DNA of 64,000 bases from Mycobacterium sp. 852002-50816_SCH5313054-b (GCF_001667185.1 NZ_LZIC01000126.1:58258-122257); one strand, 5' to 3'; positions 42,371 to 51,584 are shown, counted from the stretch's first letter. Numbers and translations are program-made. The notes: a model not told the origin generated them from the sequence alone.

Positions 42371-44809
42371 TCACGTCGCGGCGCGCACCGCCGGCGCCTG
42401 CCCTATGACGCCATCGGCTTCCAGGTCGGCGATCTCCGAGTCGGTCAAACCCAGCTGGGTCAGCAATTCCCGATTGTGCTCGCCGAGCAGCGGCGCGTGC
42501 CGGGTGTGAAACGCGTCGGGCCCGGCGGAGAACCTCATCGGCACGGTGCTCAGCCTCGCCGGACCGCTCACCGGGTGATCGACCTCTTCGAAGAAGTGTC
42601 GAAACGCCAGCTGTTCCAATTCCGTTTGGCGATGCGGCTGCATGACCTTGGCCACCGGCACGCCGACCTCCCAAAGGGTGGCGACGATCTCGTCGCGGCC
42701 GCGGGGCGCACACCACTTGGCCAGGTGCTCATCGATCAGATCGTGCTGCGCCGCCCGGCCGGCCGCGGTGGCCAGCTGCGAATCGGTCGCCCACCGGGGC
42801 GACCCGAGCGCCTTGCCCAGGCGCGCCCATTGGTCGTCGGTCGCGACCGCGATGGCGACCCAGCTGTCCAGGCGGCCGAATTCGTCGATATCGGCACTGC
42901 GGTAGAGGTTTTGCGGCGCCGCGGTCGGACCCCGGTTGCCCGCCCGTTCCAGCAGCGCGCCGTAAGCCGAGTACTCGATGACCTGCTCGGCGGAGATGCT
43001 GAGCGCGGCGTCCACCATCGCCGCTTCCACCAGCACGCCCTCGCCGGTGCGGCGACGATGCTCCAGCGCCAGCAGCAACGCATTGAGCGCATGCATACCC
43101 GCGTTGGGATCGCCGATCGAATACGGGTCATACGGCGTGCGGTCGGGATAGCCGGTCAGCCAGCTCACGCCCGCCGCGGCCTCGATGACATAGGCGAACG
43201 CCGGGTTGTCGCGCCACGGGCCGTCCAGGCCGAACCCCGGCATCCGCAACAGGACCGCGTCGGGCTTGATCGCCTGAATTGCAGGGAAATCCAGCCCCAC
43301 CTGGTCCAGCACCCGTGGCGTGAAGTTCTCCGCGACGACGTCGCACGTCGCGATGAGCCGGCATAGTAGCTCCCGGCCGCGCGGACTCTGCAGGTCCAGC
43401 GTCAGCCCCTTCTTGTTGGTGTTCAGCGCCGCGAAGATCGGCGACTTCTCCCACCACTGGGCCTCGGTGATCGGTAGGCCGGCGATCAGGCGGGTGCCGT
43501 CGGGGCGGCGGGCGGATTCCAGGTGGATGACTTCGGCGCCGAGCATGGCCAGGAAGTGGGTGCCGCAAGGGCCCGCCCAGAACGTTGTCATGTCCACTAC
43601 GCGAAGTCCGCTCAGCGGCAGTCGGTTTGGGCGTTCATACGAAGTTCTCGGCGCCGGCCGGGGACCGGCGCCGGCCGTCCGGTAGCGCGACGTGTGCTCC
43701 CCCAGTCGCGGCGCGGGGCCCGGCGGACGCAGCCGGGCGGTCCCGATGCGGTACGGATGCCCCGGCTGCTGAAATCCGTCGCGGGGGTTGCGCACGAACG
43801 ATCCGCGTTCGCGGAAGTGGTCGAGCGTTGCGATGTTGGCGCCGTTGGCGACCGGCGCGTTCGGGATCCGGAACGCCGTCGCCAGCTCCCGGATATCGTC
43901 AACGGTGTTGCTCTCGACCCACGCGTAGACCTCATCGGCGTGGATGTTGGCCTGCTCGGTGATCGTCAGCGGCGATTCCTCGTCGATCCACTCGGGGTGT
44001 CCCACCATCGCGCAGAGGTCGAACCACTGCTGCGCGGTGCCACAGCCGAGGTTCACCAGTCCGTCTTTGGCGCGGGCCACACCAGGCACCGTGAGTCGCC
44101 TGGCGTCGCGCCACGGGCGCCCGAGCATTTCGAAGTAGGTGACGGGATAGTAGGTCAGACAAAGGATCTGCGTCTCGAGCATCGACAGGTCCAGCAGTTG
44201 TCCGCGGCCACCGCCGATTCGGTCGTACCGCGCTGCCAGCAGGGCGGCACTGGCGTAGACCCCGGCCAGGTATTCCCCGACCTGCCCGCCGACGAACACC
44301 GGCGCGAGGTCGGGCTCACCACGTCCGAGTCCGATGATTCCCCCGGACCAGGCCTGCAGCGTGAACTCGGTGGCCGCCCGGTGTCGCCAGGGTCCTTCGA
44401 GCCCGAACGGCGTGATCGACATGACGGTCAGGTGCGGATGGCGGTCGTGGATGGCGGCCGGTGTGAAGTCCGGGGCGTCGGCCAGTCTCGAACCACCCGA
44501 CCACACCACCGCCTCCGCGGTGGCCAGCAGCCGGTTCACCAGGGCGAGGTCGTCGCCGACCTCGGGATCGGCGACGACGCTGTGCTTGGCCCCGGCAAGG
44601 AAGCTGAACAACGCTCCATCCTCGCCGGGCGGGATGGCGGCTCCCGACGCCGACCAGGCACGCAACGGATCACCTTCTGGCGGTTCGACTTTGACGACAT
44701 CGGCACCACCGTCGGCCAGCAACTTCGTGCAATAGGCGCCCGCTATCCCGATGGACAGGTCGACCACGGTATAGCCGGCCAGCGGGAATTCGGAGAGGGG
44801 TTGCGCCAC
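42371..44809 (-). CDS. fused two-domain CoA-transferase (CaiB/BaiF, family III)
   Basis: Protein of 812 residues made of two family III CoA-transferase domains in tandem (about 1-395 and 400-812). Family III enzymes work as interlocked homodimers, so one chain can form the dimer. The second domain keeps the catalytic Asp (SIGDPNAGMHALNALLLALEHR); at the same place the first domain has VGGQVGEYLAGVYASAALLAARY, with Glu or no Asp, so it is probably non-catalytic. It would activate a carboxylic acid intermediate to its CoA ester. ATG start; no regulatory repeat was seen in the 175-nt gap to its right. Confidence 0.92.
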   Translation of the reverse strand: MAQPLSEFPLAGYTVVDLSIGIAGAYCTKLLADGGADVVKVEPPEGDPLRAWSASGAAIPPGEDGALFSFLAGAKHSVVADPEVGDDLALVNRLLATAEAVVWSGGSRLADAPDFTPAAIHDRHPHLTVMSITPFGLEGPWRHRAATEFTLQAWSGGIIGLGRGEPDLAPVFVGGQVGEYLAGVYASAALLAARYDRIGGGRGQLLDLSMLETQILCLTYYPVTYFEMLGRPWRDARRLTVPGVARAKDGLVNLGCGTAQQWFDLCAMVGHPEWIDEESPLTITEQANIHADEVYAWVESNTVDDIRELATAFRIPNAPVANGANIATLDHFRERGSFVRNPRDGFQQPGHPYRIGTARLRPPGPAPRLGEHTSRYRTAGAGPRPAPRTSYERPNRLPLSGLRVVDMTTFWAGPCGTHFLAMLGAEVIHLESARRPDGTRLIAGLPITEAQWWEKSPIFAALNTNKKGLTLDLQSPRGRELLCRLIATCDVVAENFTPRVLDQVGLDFPAIQAIKPDAVLLRMPGFGLDGPWRDNPAFAYVIEAAAGVSWLTGYPDRTPYDPYSIGDPNAGMHALNALLLALEHRRRTGEGVLVEAAMVDAALSISAEQVIEYSAYGALLERAGNRGPTAAPQNLYRSADIDEFGRLDSWVAIAVATDDQWARLGKALGSPRWATDSQLATAAGRAAQHDLIDEHLAKWCAPRGRDEIVATLWEVGVPVAKVMQPHRQTELEQLAFRHFFEEVDHPVSGPARLSTVPMRFSAGPDAFHTRHAPLLGEHNRELLTQLGLTDSEIADLEADGVIGQAPAVRAAT

Positions 44810-44984
44810 TAGTGCTTTCTCTTCCCCTTGGAGTCCTTCTTGCTGCGCCCCTTCTTTGCTGAGACGTCTGACCCGGAAGACGCGCTAGGTCCGCGAGACA
44901 TAAGCGGGTGCGAAGGTTATCGGCGTGTCGTCGCAACGGTTTATGTGTCGCGGCGAGCGTCCTGGGCGGCAGCGGGTGCGCACC

Positions 44985-46112
44985 TTATCCCTGCCAGTGC
45001 GGGCTCGACGTCAGCACTTCGGGGCCGCCGGCGGTGACCAGCACGGCCTCGCGCCCGAACACCGCGCCGACTCCTTGCTGCCAGACGTATCCGGTCACTG
45101 CCAAAACCATTCCCGGCTCCAGGCGTTCGTCGGCCGCGGTGCGGGGCAGGTGATTGGACACGACGGGCGGATCGAAGCCCATGCCCAGGCCCCGGGCCAC
45201 CGGCATCGGGGGCGCCGGTTCGCCCGCGGCTTCGTAGGCGGCCAGCAGTTCGCTGGCCGAGGCGCCGGGCTGGCATGCCGCTAACAGCCTGGCGCACAGG
45301 TTGTCCCAGCGGCGGTACAAGGCGGCCGCACCGCCGACGCCGCCCGCGGGCCAGGTCCGGCCGACCTCACCCATGTAGCCCCCGGCGAGCACGCCGGCCG
45401 AGAACGCCACCAGGTCACCGTCGTGAACACGCCCGTTGCGGTTGTCACCGTTGACCCGCCGCCACGGGTGATCCGGCGAAGTGATCCAGGCGAATTCCTG
45501 ATTGGACGGCGTGCTCACGCCGCCGGCCGCCATCGCCTCCAGCATCACGCCGGCCAGCGTTTGTTCGCGCACGCCCGGCTGCAGCTCGGCCACCCCGGCC
45601 GCGAGGCCGGATTCGGCCACCGCGATCGCCTCCCGCAGCGCCGCCACCTCCTCATCCGTCTTGACACGTCGGGCGGCGCGCATGGCGAGCTCCCCGTCGA
45701 CCAGCTCGGCGTTGGGGAACGCGGTTGGCAGGAGCTGGGCGAAAGCCGGTGAGAGCGCGTCGGTTCCGACGCGGCGCGCGGCGGCCGCACCGTCGATGCG
45801 CTGCAGCGCGGACATCGTGTTCATCGGGTTCCACGAGATGCCATAGAGGTTCTCGTGGGGGATGTCGTCGGGAACGCCTTCGTCCCAGGTGCTGAGCAGG
45901 TGGATGCCACCGGTTTCGCGCACCAGCACGCAGGACGGTCCGAACGGTCGGGTCCCGGCGACCCACAGCTGCGGGGCGCCGGTGACATAGCGGATGTTGG
46001 CCTGGCGCCCGAGGACCAGGACGTCGAGGTCGTGTGCCGCCATCTGCTCGAGCGCCCGCTGACGGCGCCCGGAGCGCAGCGCCCGGTCGTCGGGGAGGAC
46101 TTCAGTTGCCAT
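44985..46112 (-). CDS. M24-family aminopeptidase-fold protein with degenerate metal site
   Basis: Pita-bread fold protein of 375 residues (creatinase/Xaa-Pro peptidase family). N-terminal domain ANIRYVTGAPQLWVAGTRPF. In the C-terminal domain the five metal ligands are mostly gone: the GHG His motif reads GLGMGF, the LEPG Glu region reads LEPGMVLAVTGYVW, and the second Asp position is Glu (MGEVGRTW). Its neighbour at 46102 has these residues intact, and overlaps by 11 nt. Creatinase also lacks metal, so a non-peptidase hydrolase or a regulatory subunit are alternatives. Confidence 0.88.
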   Translation of the reverse strand: MATEVLPDDRALRSGRRQRALEQMAAHDLDVLVLGRQANIRYVTGAPQLWVAGTRPFGPSCVLVRETGGIHLLSTWDEGVPDDIPHENLYGISWNPMNTMSALQRIDGAAAARRVGTDALSPAFAQLLPTAFPNAELVDGELAMRAARRVKTDEEVAALREAIAVAESGLAAGVAELQPGVREQTLAGVMLEAMAAGGVSTPSNQEFAWITSPDHPWRRVNGDNRNGRVHDGDLVAFSAGVLAGGYMGEVGRTWPAGGVGGAAALYRRWDNLCARLLAACQPGASASELLAAYEAAGEPAPPMPVARGLGMGFDPPVVSNHLPRTAADERLEPGMVLAVTGYVWQQGVGAVFGREAVLVTAGGPEVLTSSPHWQG

Positions 46113-47331
46113 AGGGGGCGTAGGGGTAGTCGGTCAATCGAATCGTGCCTTCCTCGGTAATCACCACGACCTCTTCGCTGCGGTAGCCACCGGTGCCGTC
46201 TTCCCAGACCACCGGCTCCAGCACCAGCACCATGCCCTGTTGCAGGACGAAGTTGTCGTCGAAGTCCTGTCCGAGATCCGTTCCGATCATGGGCATCTCG
46301 GCCGCATTGACGCCGATGCCGTGGCCGAGGTAGAAGTGCGGCAGCCAGGGCCGGCCGCCGCCGTTGGCCGCGATGGCGGCCCGGCCGAGATCACCGGCGG
46401 TGACGCCGGCGCGGGCCACGCCCTCGACGGCGGTCATGATCTCCTGCCACTTTTCGAACTGCGCCCGCTGGCGCGGCGCCGGGTCACGGCCCACCAGCCA
46501 GGTGCGGCCGAAGTCCGAGCAATAGCCGTGATAGGTGATGCTGACGTCGGTCCACAGCACGTCACCCTCGGCCAGTTCGCGCTCGGTGCTCAACAGCGGC
46601 AGGGCCAAGTCGCCGTGCGTCGTCCACACCCCTTCCGCCTTGCTGGGCGGCATCACCTGCCAGATCGGCTCCAGCATGCTGGCCATGGCGCCCAATTCGA
46701 AGGCCCGCCGCAGAAAGCTGGCCGACAGATCGCTCTGGCGGACGCCGGGGGCTACAGCCTTGTGCACGTCAACCATCGCCTCATCGCTGATCCGAACGGC
46801 GGTACGGATGCAGGCCAGTTCGTCCGGGGTCTTGACGACCTTGGCGGCACTGACGATGGCGGACGCATCGGCGGGACCACCGTTGGGAAACAACGATTTC
46901 GCGGCGCGCGACATCGCACCGGTGCACTCGTCCACCGCGATCACCGCGCCGGGCGGTAGCAGATCGGCCAACTGGCGAGCGAAATCGGCCACACCTTCGT
47001 CGAATTCGAGGTAGACCGGCCCGTGCAGGTGGTCGGCAGGCAGCTCCGACTCGTGCGCGGCGCCTTCACGGAACGGCAGGAACAGATGCGGCGACGCGTC
47101 ACCGGCGACCACCACGGCCACCGGCCGCTCGACGTAGGACATCCCGGCGTCGCCCAGCGGCCAACTCGTCCCGGTGGCGTAGACCACCGCGCTGTTGCCC
47201 AGCAGAATCAGCGCGTCGACGCCGCGTTCGGCCATCGCCGCCCGTAGTCGAGTCCCGGTCTCGCAGCGCATCCGCGTCAGGTCGGGGGTTTCGGGAATCG
47301 CCAGCCCGCCCGCCGGCGCGACGGCCGTCAC
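46102..47331 (-). CDS. M24-family metallopeptidase-fold hydrolase (Xaa-Pro peptidase-like), metal site intact
   Basis: Protein of 409 residues. Metal ligands visible: Asp in LWTDVSITYHG, Asp in CSDFGRTW, His in YLGHGIG, Glu in LVLEPVVWEDG and Glu in YRSEEV. GTG start overlaps the amidohydrolase stop by one base (TAGTG). Overlaps the degenerate relative at 44985 by 11 nt, so the two are very likely produced together, possibly as a heterodimer. Function in a catabolic cluster would be hydrolysis of an amide or a related C-N bond; inferred. Confidence 0.92.
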   Translation of the reverse strand: MTAVAPAGGLAIPETPDLTRMRCETGTRLRAAMAERGVDALILLGNSAVVYATGTSWPLGDAGMSYVERPVAVVVAGDASPHLFLPFREGAAHESELPADHLHGPVYLEFDEGVADFARQLADLLPPGAVIAVDECTGAMSRAAKSLFPNGGPADASAIVSAAKVVKTPDELACIRTAVRISDEAMVDVHKAVAPGVRQSDLSASFLRRAFELGAMASMLEPIWQVMPPSKAEGVWTTHGDLALPLLSTERELAEGDVLWTDVSITYHGYCSDFGRTWLVGRDPAPRQRAQFEKWQEIMTAVEGVARAGVTAGDLGRAAIAANGGGRPWLPHFYLGHGIGVNAAEMPMIGTDLGQDFDDNFVLQQGMVLVLEPVVWEDGTGGYRSEEVVVITEEGTIRLTDYPYAPYGN

Positions 47332-48506
47332 TACAAGCCCAGGAACTGGGTCACGTTGCCGCTGACGATGCGTGCCGCATTCTCCGGACCGACGGCGTTG
47401 ACGACGGCGGCCAGCGACTTTTCGGAATAACCGAAAGTGCTTTCGTTGTGCGGGTAGTCGCTGGACCACATCACCTTGTCCACGCCGATCTTGTCGATCA
47501 ACTGCAGACCCAGGGGGTCGACCATGAACGACGCGCTCATGTGGTTGTCCCAGTAGTAGCGCACGTCGTGCTCCAGCGGCCGGTTGAACATGTGCTGGTA
47601 GGAGGCCACCAGGTGCTCGGCGTCCTGCAGGGCCCACGGCACCCACGAGATCCCGCCCTCGAACCAGCCGAGGCGCAGCGCCGGGTGGCGGTCGAGGATG
47701 CCGCCAAAGATGTACTTGGCGAACGTCTCCCGGAATCCGTCGATGTTGATCATCATGCCGACCACGACGCTGTTGAACTCGGTCGGGCTTTTCGGCGGGG
47801 TCTCCCCGATGTGGTGGGCGATCGGCAAGCCGGCGGCTTCGATCTCGTCCCACACCGGGTCCATCGACGTGCTGGAATAGTCGATCGGGTTGCCGTCGTC
47901 GTCCTTGCCCGGGTTGAGTGGCATCAGGAACGTCTTGAGCCCCAACGACTTCAGTTCCTCCAGCGTTTGCCGGGTGCCATGTGCGTCCCACCAGTTGATC
48001 AGCCCGGCGCCGTAGAAGTGGCCGTCCGAGCGCGCCTGCAGCTCCGCGATGTACTCGTTGTAGATGCGGAACGCGAGTTCGCGAAGCTTCTTGTCCGGGT
48101 AGTGGAACAGCGCCAGCACCGCGTTGGGGAACGCCAGTTCCTTGTCGACGCCGTCCTCGTGCAGCTCCTGGATGCGGGCCTCGATGTTGGTGCTGGCGGC
48201 CCCGGGCAGGTCGTCGTACTGCATCAGCACCGCGCTGAAGTCACCCGGCAGGAACGACTGGCCCTTGCGACCCACCTGATAGGCGCCGTCCTCGTACCAG
48301 ATCCGCGGCGCCTTGTCCTTGAGCTCCTCGGGGAAGCGCTCGTAGAAGATGTCGGCGGCCAGGGAGATGTGGTTGTCGGCCGAAAAAACGACCGTCCCTT
48401 CCGGCAGTCCCACGTTGCTGCCACTGGCGTGCCCGCGCCGATCCTTCGGTGCGCCAAAGCCTCCCGGCGGATAAAGCGAAACGGTGCTTGCTTGAGTCGT
48501 CATCAT
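47331..48506 (-). CDS. amidohydrolase-2 family metal-dependent hydrolase/decarboxylase
   Basis: Protein of 391 residues: FSADNHISLAADIF near residue 42, INWWDAHGTRQ, AHHIGETPP (His), WFEGGISWVPWALQDAEHL, WSSDYPHNES with the conserved Asp. First of three leftward genes with the M24 pair, whose start is coupled to this stop. ATG start; preceded by GAGGGTCA. Family clear, substrate unknown. Confidence 0.92.
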   Translation of the reverse strand: MMTTQASTVSLYPPGGFGAPKDRRGHASGSNVGLPEGTVVFSADNHISLAADIFYERFPEELKDKAPRIWYEDGAYQVGRKGQSFLPGDFSAVLMQYDDLPGAASTNIEARIQELHEDGVDKELAFPNAVLALFHYPDKKLRELAFRIYNEYIAELQARSDGHFYGAGLINWWDAHGTRQTLEELKSLGLKTFLMPLNPGKDDDGNPIDYSSTSMDPVWDEIEAAGLPIAHHIGETPPKSPTEFNSVVVGMMINIDGFRETFAKYIFGGILDRHPALRLGWFEGGISWVPWALQDAEHLVASYQHMFNRPLEHDVRYYWDNHMSASFMVDPLGLQLIDKIGVDKVMWSSDYPHNESTFGYSEKSLAAVVNAVGPENAARIVSGNVTQFLGL

Positions 48507-48552
48507 TGACCCTCCATTCGGGATCGGCTCTGTCGAGAGTAATCAGGTTGGC

Positions 48553-49809
48553 TCACCAGGTCACCGGCAATTCGTAGACGCCGTAGGCGAGCCGGTCGTG
48601 TTTGAACGGCACCTCCTCGAACGGGATGCCCAGCTCCAGCGTCGGGACCCGGCGGAACAGCGTGCGGAAGACGATCTGCAGCTCCGCGCGGGCCAGCTGC
48701 TGCCCGACACACTGGTGCCGGCCGTAGCCGAAGGCGACGTTGCGGTCCGCCCCCGATCGGTGCAGGTAGAGCCGACCCGGCTCGGTGAACACACCTGAAT
48801 CCCAGTTGGCCGGGGCCAGGTCGATGATGATGCCCTCGCCGGCGCGGATCACCTCGCCGGCGATGGTGATGTCTTCGAGGGCCACGCGGCGCTGGCCGTT
48901 CTGGATGATGCTGAGGTAGCGCAACAGTTCCTCGACGGCGTTCGCGACGATCTTGGGATCCTCGGCATCGCGGATGACGGCCAACTGGTCCCGATTCTGC
49001 AGCAGCGCAAGCACACCCAGCCCGATCATGTTCGAGGTGGTCTCGTGGCCGGCGATCAGCAGACCGGTGCCCAGCTGCGCGGCCTCTTTGACGCTGAGTT
49101 CGCCGGCTTTGACCCGCTCGGCGAGGTCGGACACCGCGTCTGGCGCTGATTCCGAGGCCGGGTTTTCCATCTTGGCCTCGACCAGCTGGGCGAGGTATTT
49201 GTTGAGGCTCACCGCGCCCTTGACGGTGTCCTCCCCCGTCGCGTAGCGCGCCAGCCCCACGTTGGCGTGGTGCTGGAACATGTCCGCGTCTTCGTACGGC
49301 ACCCCCAGCAGCTGGCTGATCACCAGCGACGGGACCGGCAGGGCCAGCGCGGTGATGAGATCGGCGGGCTGCGGGCCGGCGAGCATCGCGTCGATGTGGT
49401 CGTCGGTGATCTGTTGGATGCTCGGCCGCAGCCCCTCCACCCGCTTGAAGGTGAAGGGCTTCGACAACATTCGCCTGAACCGGGTGTGTTCCTCGCCGTC
49501 GGAGGTGAAGACGGATCGCGGGCGCTTGTGCACGGTGGACAACATGCCCTCGTTCCAGTGCGGAAACCCCGGCGTGCGGTCGTCGACGCTGACCCGCGAA
49601 TCGGAGAACAGCTCCCGCACCTGGTCGTAGCCCGTGATGAGCCACGGTGTGCTGCCATCCCAGATGCGCACCCTGCTCAGCGGCTTGGATTCGGCGAGCG
49701 CCATGACGTCCGGCGGCGGGGCGAACGGGCAGCCCACATCCCGCGCCATCGGGTAGTCCGGGATCTGCGGACCCGCTTCGGTCTTGATGCTCGTCAGTGT
49801 GTCCGACAT
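48553..49809 (-). CDS. cytochrome P450, CYP105-like
   Basis: Heme monooxygenase of 418 residues. I-helix GLLIAGHETTSNMIG, K-helix EELLRYLSI, heme loop VAFGYGRHQCVGQQLARAELQ; the N-terminus has PDYPMARDVGCPFAPPP. These features are those of the CYP105-type clan of actinobacteria, which act on diverse substrates. ATG start, 1 nt after the ferredoxin stop at 49811. Redox partner is therefore that ferredoxin. Confidence 0.93.
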   Translation of the reverse strand: MSDTLTSIKTEAGPQIPDYPMARDVGCPFAPPPDVMALAESKPLSRVRIWDGSTPWLITGYDQVRELFSDSRVSVDDRTPGFPHWNEGMLSTVHKRPRSVFTSDGEEHTRFRRMLSKPFTFKRVEGLRPSIQQITDDHIDAMLAGPQPADLITALALPVPSLVISQLLGVPYEDADMFQHHANVGLARYATGEDTVKGAVSLNKYLAQLVEAKMENPASESAPDAVSDLAERVKAGELSVKEAAQLGTGLLIAGHETTSNMIGLGVLALLQNRDQLAVIRDAEDPKIVANAVEELLRYLSIIQNGQRRVALEDITIAGEVIRAGEGIIIDLAPANWDSGVFTEPGRLYLHRSGADRNVAFGYGRHQCVGQQLARAELQIVFRTLFRRVPTLELGIPFEEVPFKHDRLAYGVYELPVTW

Positions 49810-49810
49810 T

Positions 49811-50005
49811 TCATTCCTCGATGCGAATGGCCAGCGCGGGGCACGCCGCGGCGGCGCGTCGTGCGCCGTCGGCCAGCGCGGGCGTTGGATGGGGATTGAG
49901 CAAGACGACCACGCCGTCGTCGTCGCGCTGATCGAATACCTCGGGTGCGTTCATTACGCAGTTACCCGAAGACGCGCAAATGTCCTGGTCGACAGTGACT
50001 TTCAT
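49811..50005 (-). CDS. P450-associated ferredoxin
   Basis: Protein of 64 residues: C-A-S-S-G-N-C near residue 10 and CPALAI near the end. Ser lies between the first two cysteines, so a [3Fe-4S] cluster is expected. First gene of a ferredoxin-P450 pair, following the TetR gene by 10 nt. The three are likely one transcript, which makes the TetR a candidate for control of the P450. Confidence 0.93.
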   Translation of the reverse strand: MKVTVDQDICASSGNCVMNAPEVFDQRDDDGVVVLLNPHPTPALADGARRAAAACPALAIRIEE

Positions 50006-50015
50006 CTGCTGACCC

Positions 50016-50681
50016 CTAGTCGTCCGGTGTCACGGGCGCCAGCCACAGGCCCACGATCGCGTCGATGAGGCCGGATGCGGCCGCGCGCCAAGACGATTGG
50101 TGCAGCGATGAGCCCGCCGCCAGCGCGCGTTCACGATCGGCGCAGGTGTGCATCAAGAGGTTGCGGGCCATGATGTTGCGTTCGAATCGCACCTCGGCCG
50201 GCAGGTTGGGCAGACAGTCGTTGATCCCGTCGACGACCTGAACCAGCGACGAAGAGCTGAGCGCGCCCTTGACGATGATGTTGTAGTAGGCCGGGTCGGT
50301 CATCGCCTGCGCCGCGAAGCGCGCGTACCAGGTGGGGTTCCCGAGCTGTTCGAGGTGATCGGTGAGCGGGCGCACCAGGCAGGCCACCCAGCCGCGCATG
50401 TCGGCCGAGCCGCCCGATTCCAGCAGCTCGGTCACCATGCGTTCGCGAAGCTGCTCGACGGGACCGCGGTGCTTCTGCTCGATGGCGCGCACCAGGTCGG
50501 CCTTGGTGCCGAAGTGGTAGCCCACCGCGGCGTTGTTGCCCTGACCGGCGGCCTCGCTGACCTGCCGGTTCGACACCGCGAACATGCCGTGCTCGGCGTA
50601 CAGCCGTTCGGCCGCCACCAGGATCGCTTCCTGGGTGGAGCTTGCCCGCTCGGTGCGAACGGTCCTGCCTGCCGTGGTCAT
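50016..50681 (-). CDS. TetR-family transcriptional regulator
   Basis: Protein of 221 residues (ATG 50681; TTG 50693 would add four). Helix-turn-helix: STQEAILVAAERLYAEHG, then SNRQVSEAAGQGNNAAVGYHFGTKADLVRAI. The C-terminal ligand domain is of generic type. A 24-bp near-perfect palindrome lies 26 bp upstream and a related one lies upstream of the next gene, so it probably autoregulates and controls the SDR at 50745 and the divergent NmrA-like gene at 51691. The leftward transcript likely includes the ferredoxin and P450. Confidence 0.9.
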   Translation of the reverse strand: MTTAGRTVRTERASSTQEAILVAAERLYAEHGMFAVSNRQVSEAAGQGNNAAVGYHFGTKADLVRAIEQKHRGPVEQLRERMVTELLESGGSADMRGWVACLVRPLTDHLEQLGNPTWYARFAAQAMTDPAYYNIIVKGALSSSSLVQVVDGINDCLPNLPAEVRFERNIMARNLLMHTCADRERALAAGSSLHQSSWRAAASGLIDAIVGLWLAPVTPDD

Positions 50682-50706
50682 CCCGCTAGTCAACCCCGTC
50701 CATTAC

Positions 50707-50730
50707 TTTAAGTCAAGCGCTTGATTTAAA
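50707..50730. promoter_or_regulatory. near-perfect 24-bp palindrome, operator of the adjacent TetR (copy 1)
   Basis: Left arm TTTAAGTCAAGC and right arm GCTTGATTTAAA are complementary at 11 of 12 positions. It lies 26 bp upstream of the TetR start (50681) and 15 bp after the SDR stop. Confidence 0.78.
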
Positions 50731-50744
50731 TCTCTGGCGCATCG

Positions 50745-51557
50745 TCATCCTCCGCGCTTCTTGGACCGAATCGCCTTGCCCGCGACAGTGCCGCCGTCCA
50801 CCGGCAACACGGTCCCGGTGACGTAGCGAGACCGGTCGCTGGCGAAGTACAGCGCCGCCTCGGCGATGTCCTCAGCTGTGCCCTCACGCTTCAGCGGCCG
50901 GTCGGCCCGCATCGTCTCGCGAATCCCCGCCTCGTAGCGCTCGAGCTGCTCGGCATCCATGTTCATCGCGGACGTCTTCAGCAGCGGCGTCGGTATGTTG
51001 CCCGGCGCGATGGCATTGACCCGAATCTCGTAGTACGCCAACTCGATTGCCGCGGATTTGGTGAACTGGATGACCGCCGCTTTCGACGCGCGGTACGTCA
51101 TCACGCCGCCGCCGGCCTGAATGCCGCCGATCGAGGTCATGTTGATGATCGATCCCCCGCCGTGGGCGGCCATGTGCCGCGCGGCGTCTCGGGTTCCCGC
51201 CATCACCCCCAGGACGTTGACCGCCATGATGCGGTGGAAGTCGGCCAGGTCGTCCTCGAGGAACCGGGGATGCATGGTGCCCGAGACGCCGGCGTTGTTC
51301 ACCATGACGTGCAGGCCGCCGAATCTCTCGACCGCCGCGGCGACCAGCGCCCCGACCTGGTCCGGGTCGGAGACGTCCGTGCGCACGAAGAAGGTGTCGG
51401 GCCCCAGCCCCGCCGCCAATTCTTCGCCCCTCTCGGCTTCGACGTCCGCGATGACGACCCGCGCGCCCTCGGCCACAAACTTCTCGACCGTGCCCCTACC
51501 GATGCCCGACCCTCCGCCGGTGACTATGGCGACTTTGCCCGCCAGATCGTTGACCAC
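50745..51557 (-). CDS. short-chain dehydrogenase/reductase
   Basis: SDR of 270 residues. TGGGSGIGRG, NNAGVSG, Ser in INMTSIGG, Tyr/Lys in YRASKAA, and C-terminal YVTGTVLPVDGG. The GTG start follows a poorly defined ribosome site. Enclosed by two copies of the TCAAGC-type palindrome, so it is probably controlled by the TetR downstream. Substrate unknown. Confidence 0.92.
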   Translation of the reverse strand: MVNDLAGKVAIVTGGGSGIGRGTVEKFVAEGARVVIADVEAERGEELAAGLGPDTFFVRTDVSDPDQVGALVAAAVERFGGLHVMVNNAGVSGTMHPRFLEDDLADFHRIMAVNVLGVMAGTRDAARHMAAHGGGSIINMTSIGGIQAGGGVMTYRASKAAVIQFTKSAAIELAYYEIRVNAIAPGNIPTPLLKTSAMNMDAEQLERYEAGIRETMRADRPLKREGTAEDIAEAALYFASDRSRYVTGTVLPVDGGTVAGKAIRSKKRGG

Positions 51558-51584
51558 ACGACGAGTTAATCGGCGCGGGCCGCG

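Noticed and set aside
44810..44984. Possible small gene between the CoA-transferase and the M24 pair
   Set aside because: No frame with a credible start, ribosome site or motif; left as intergenic.
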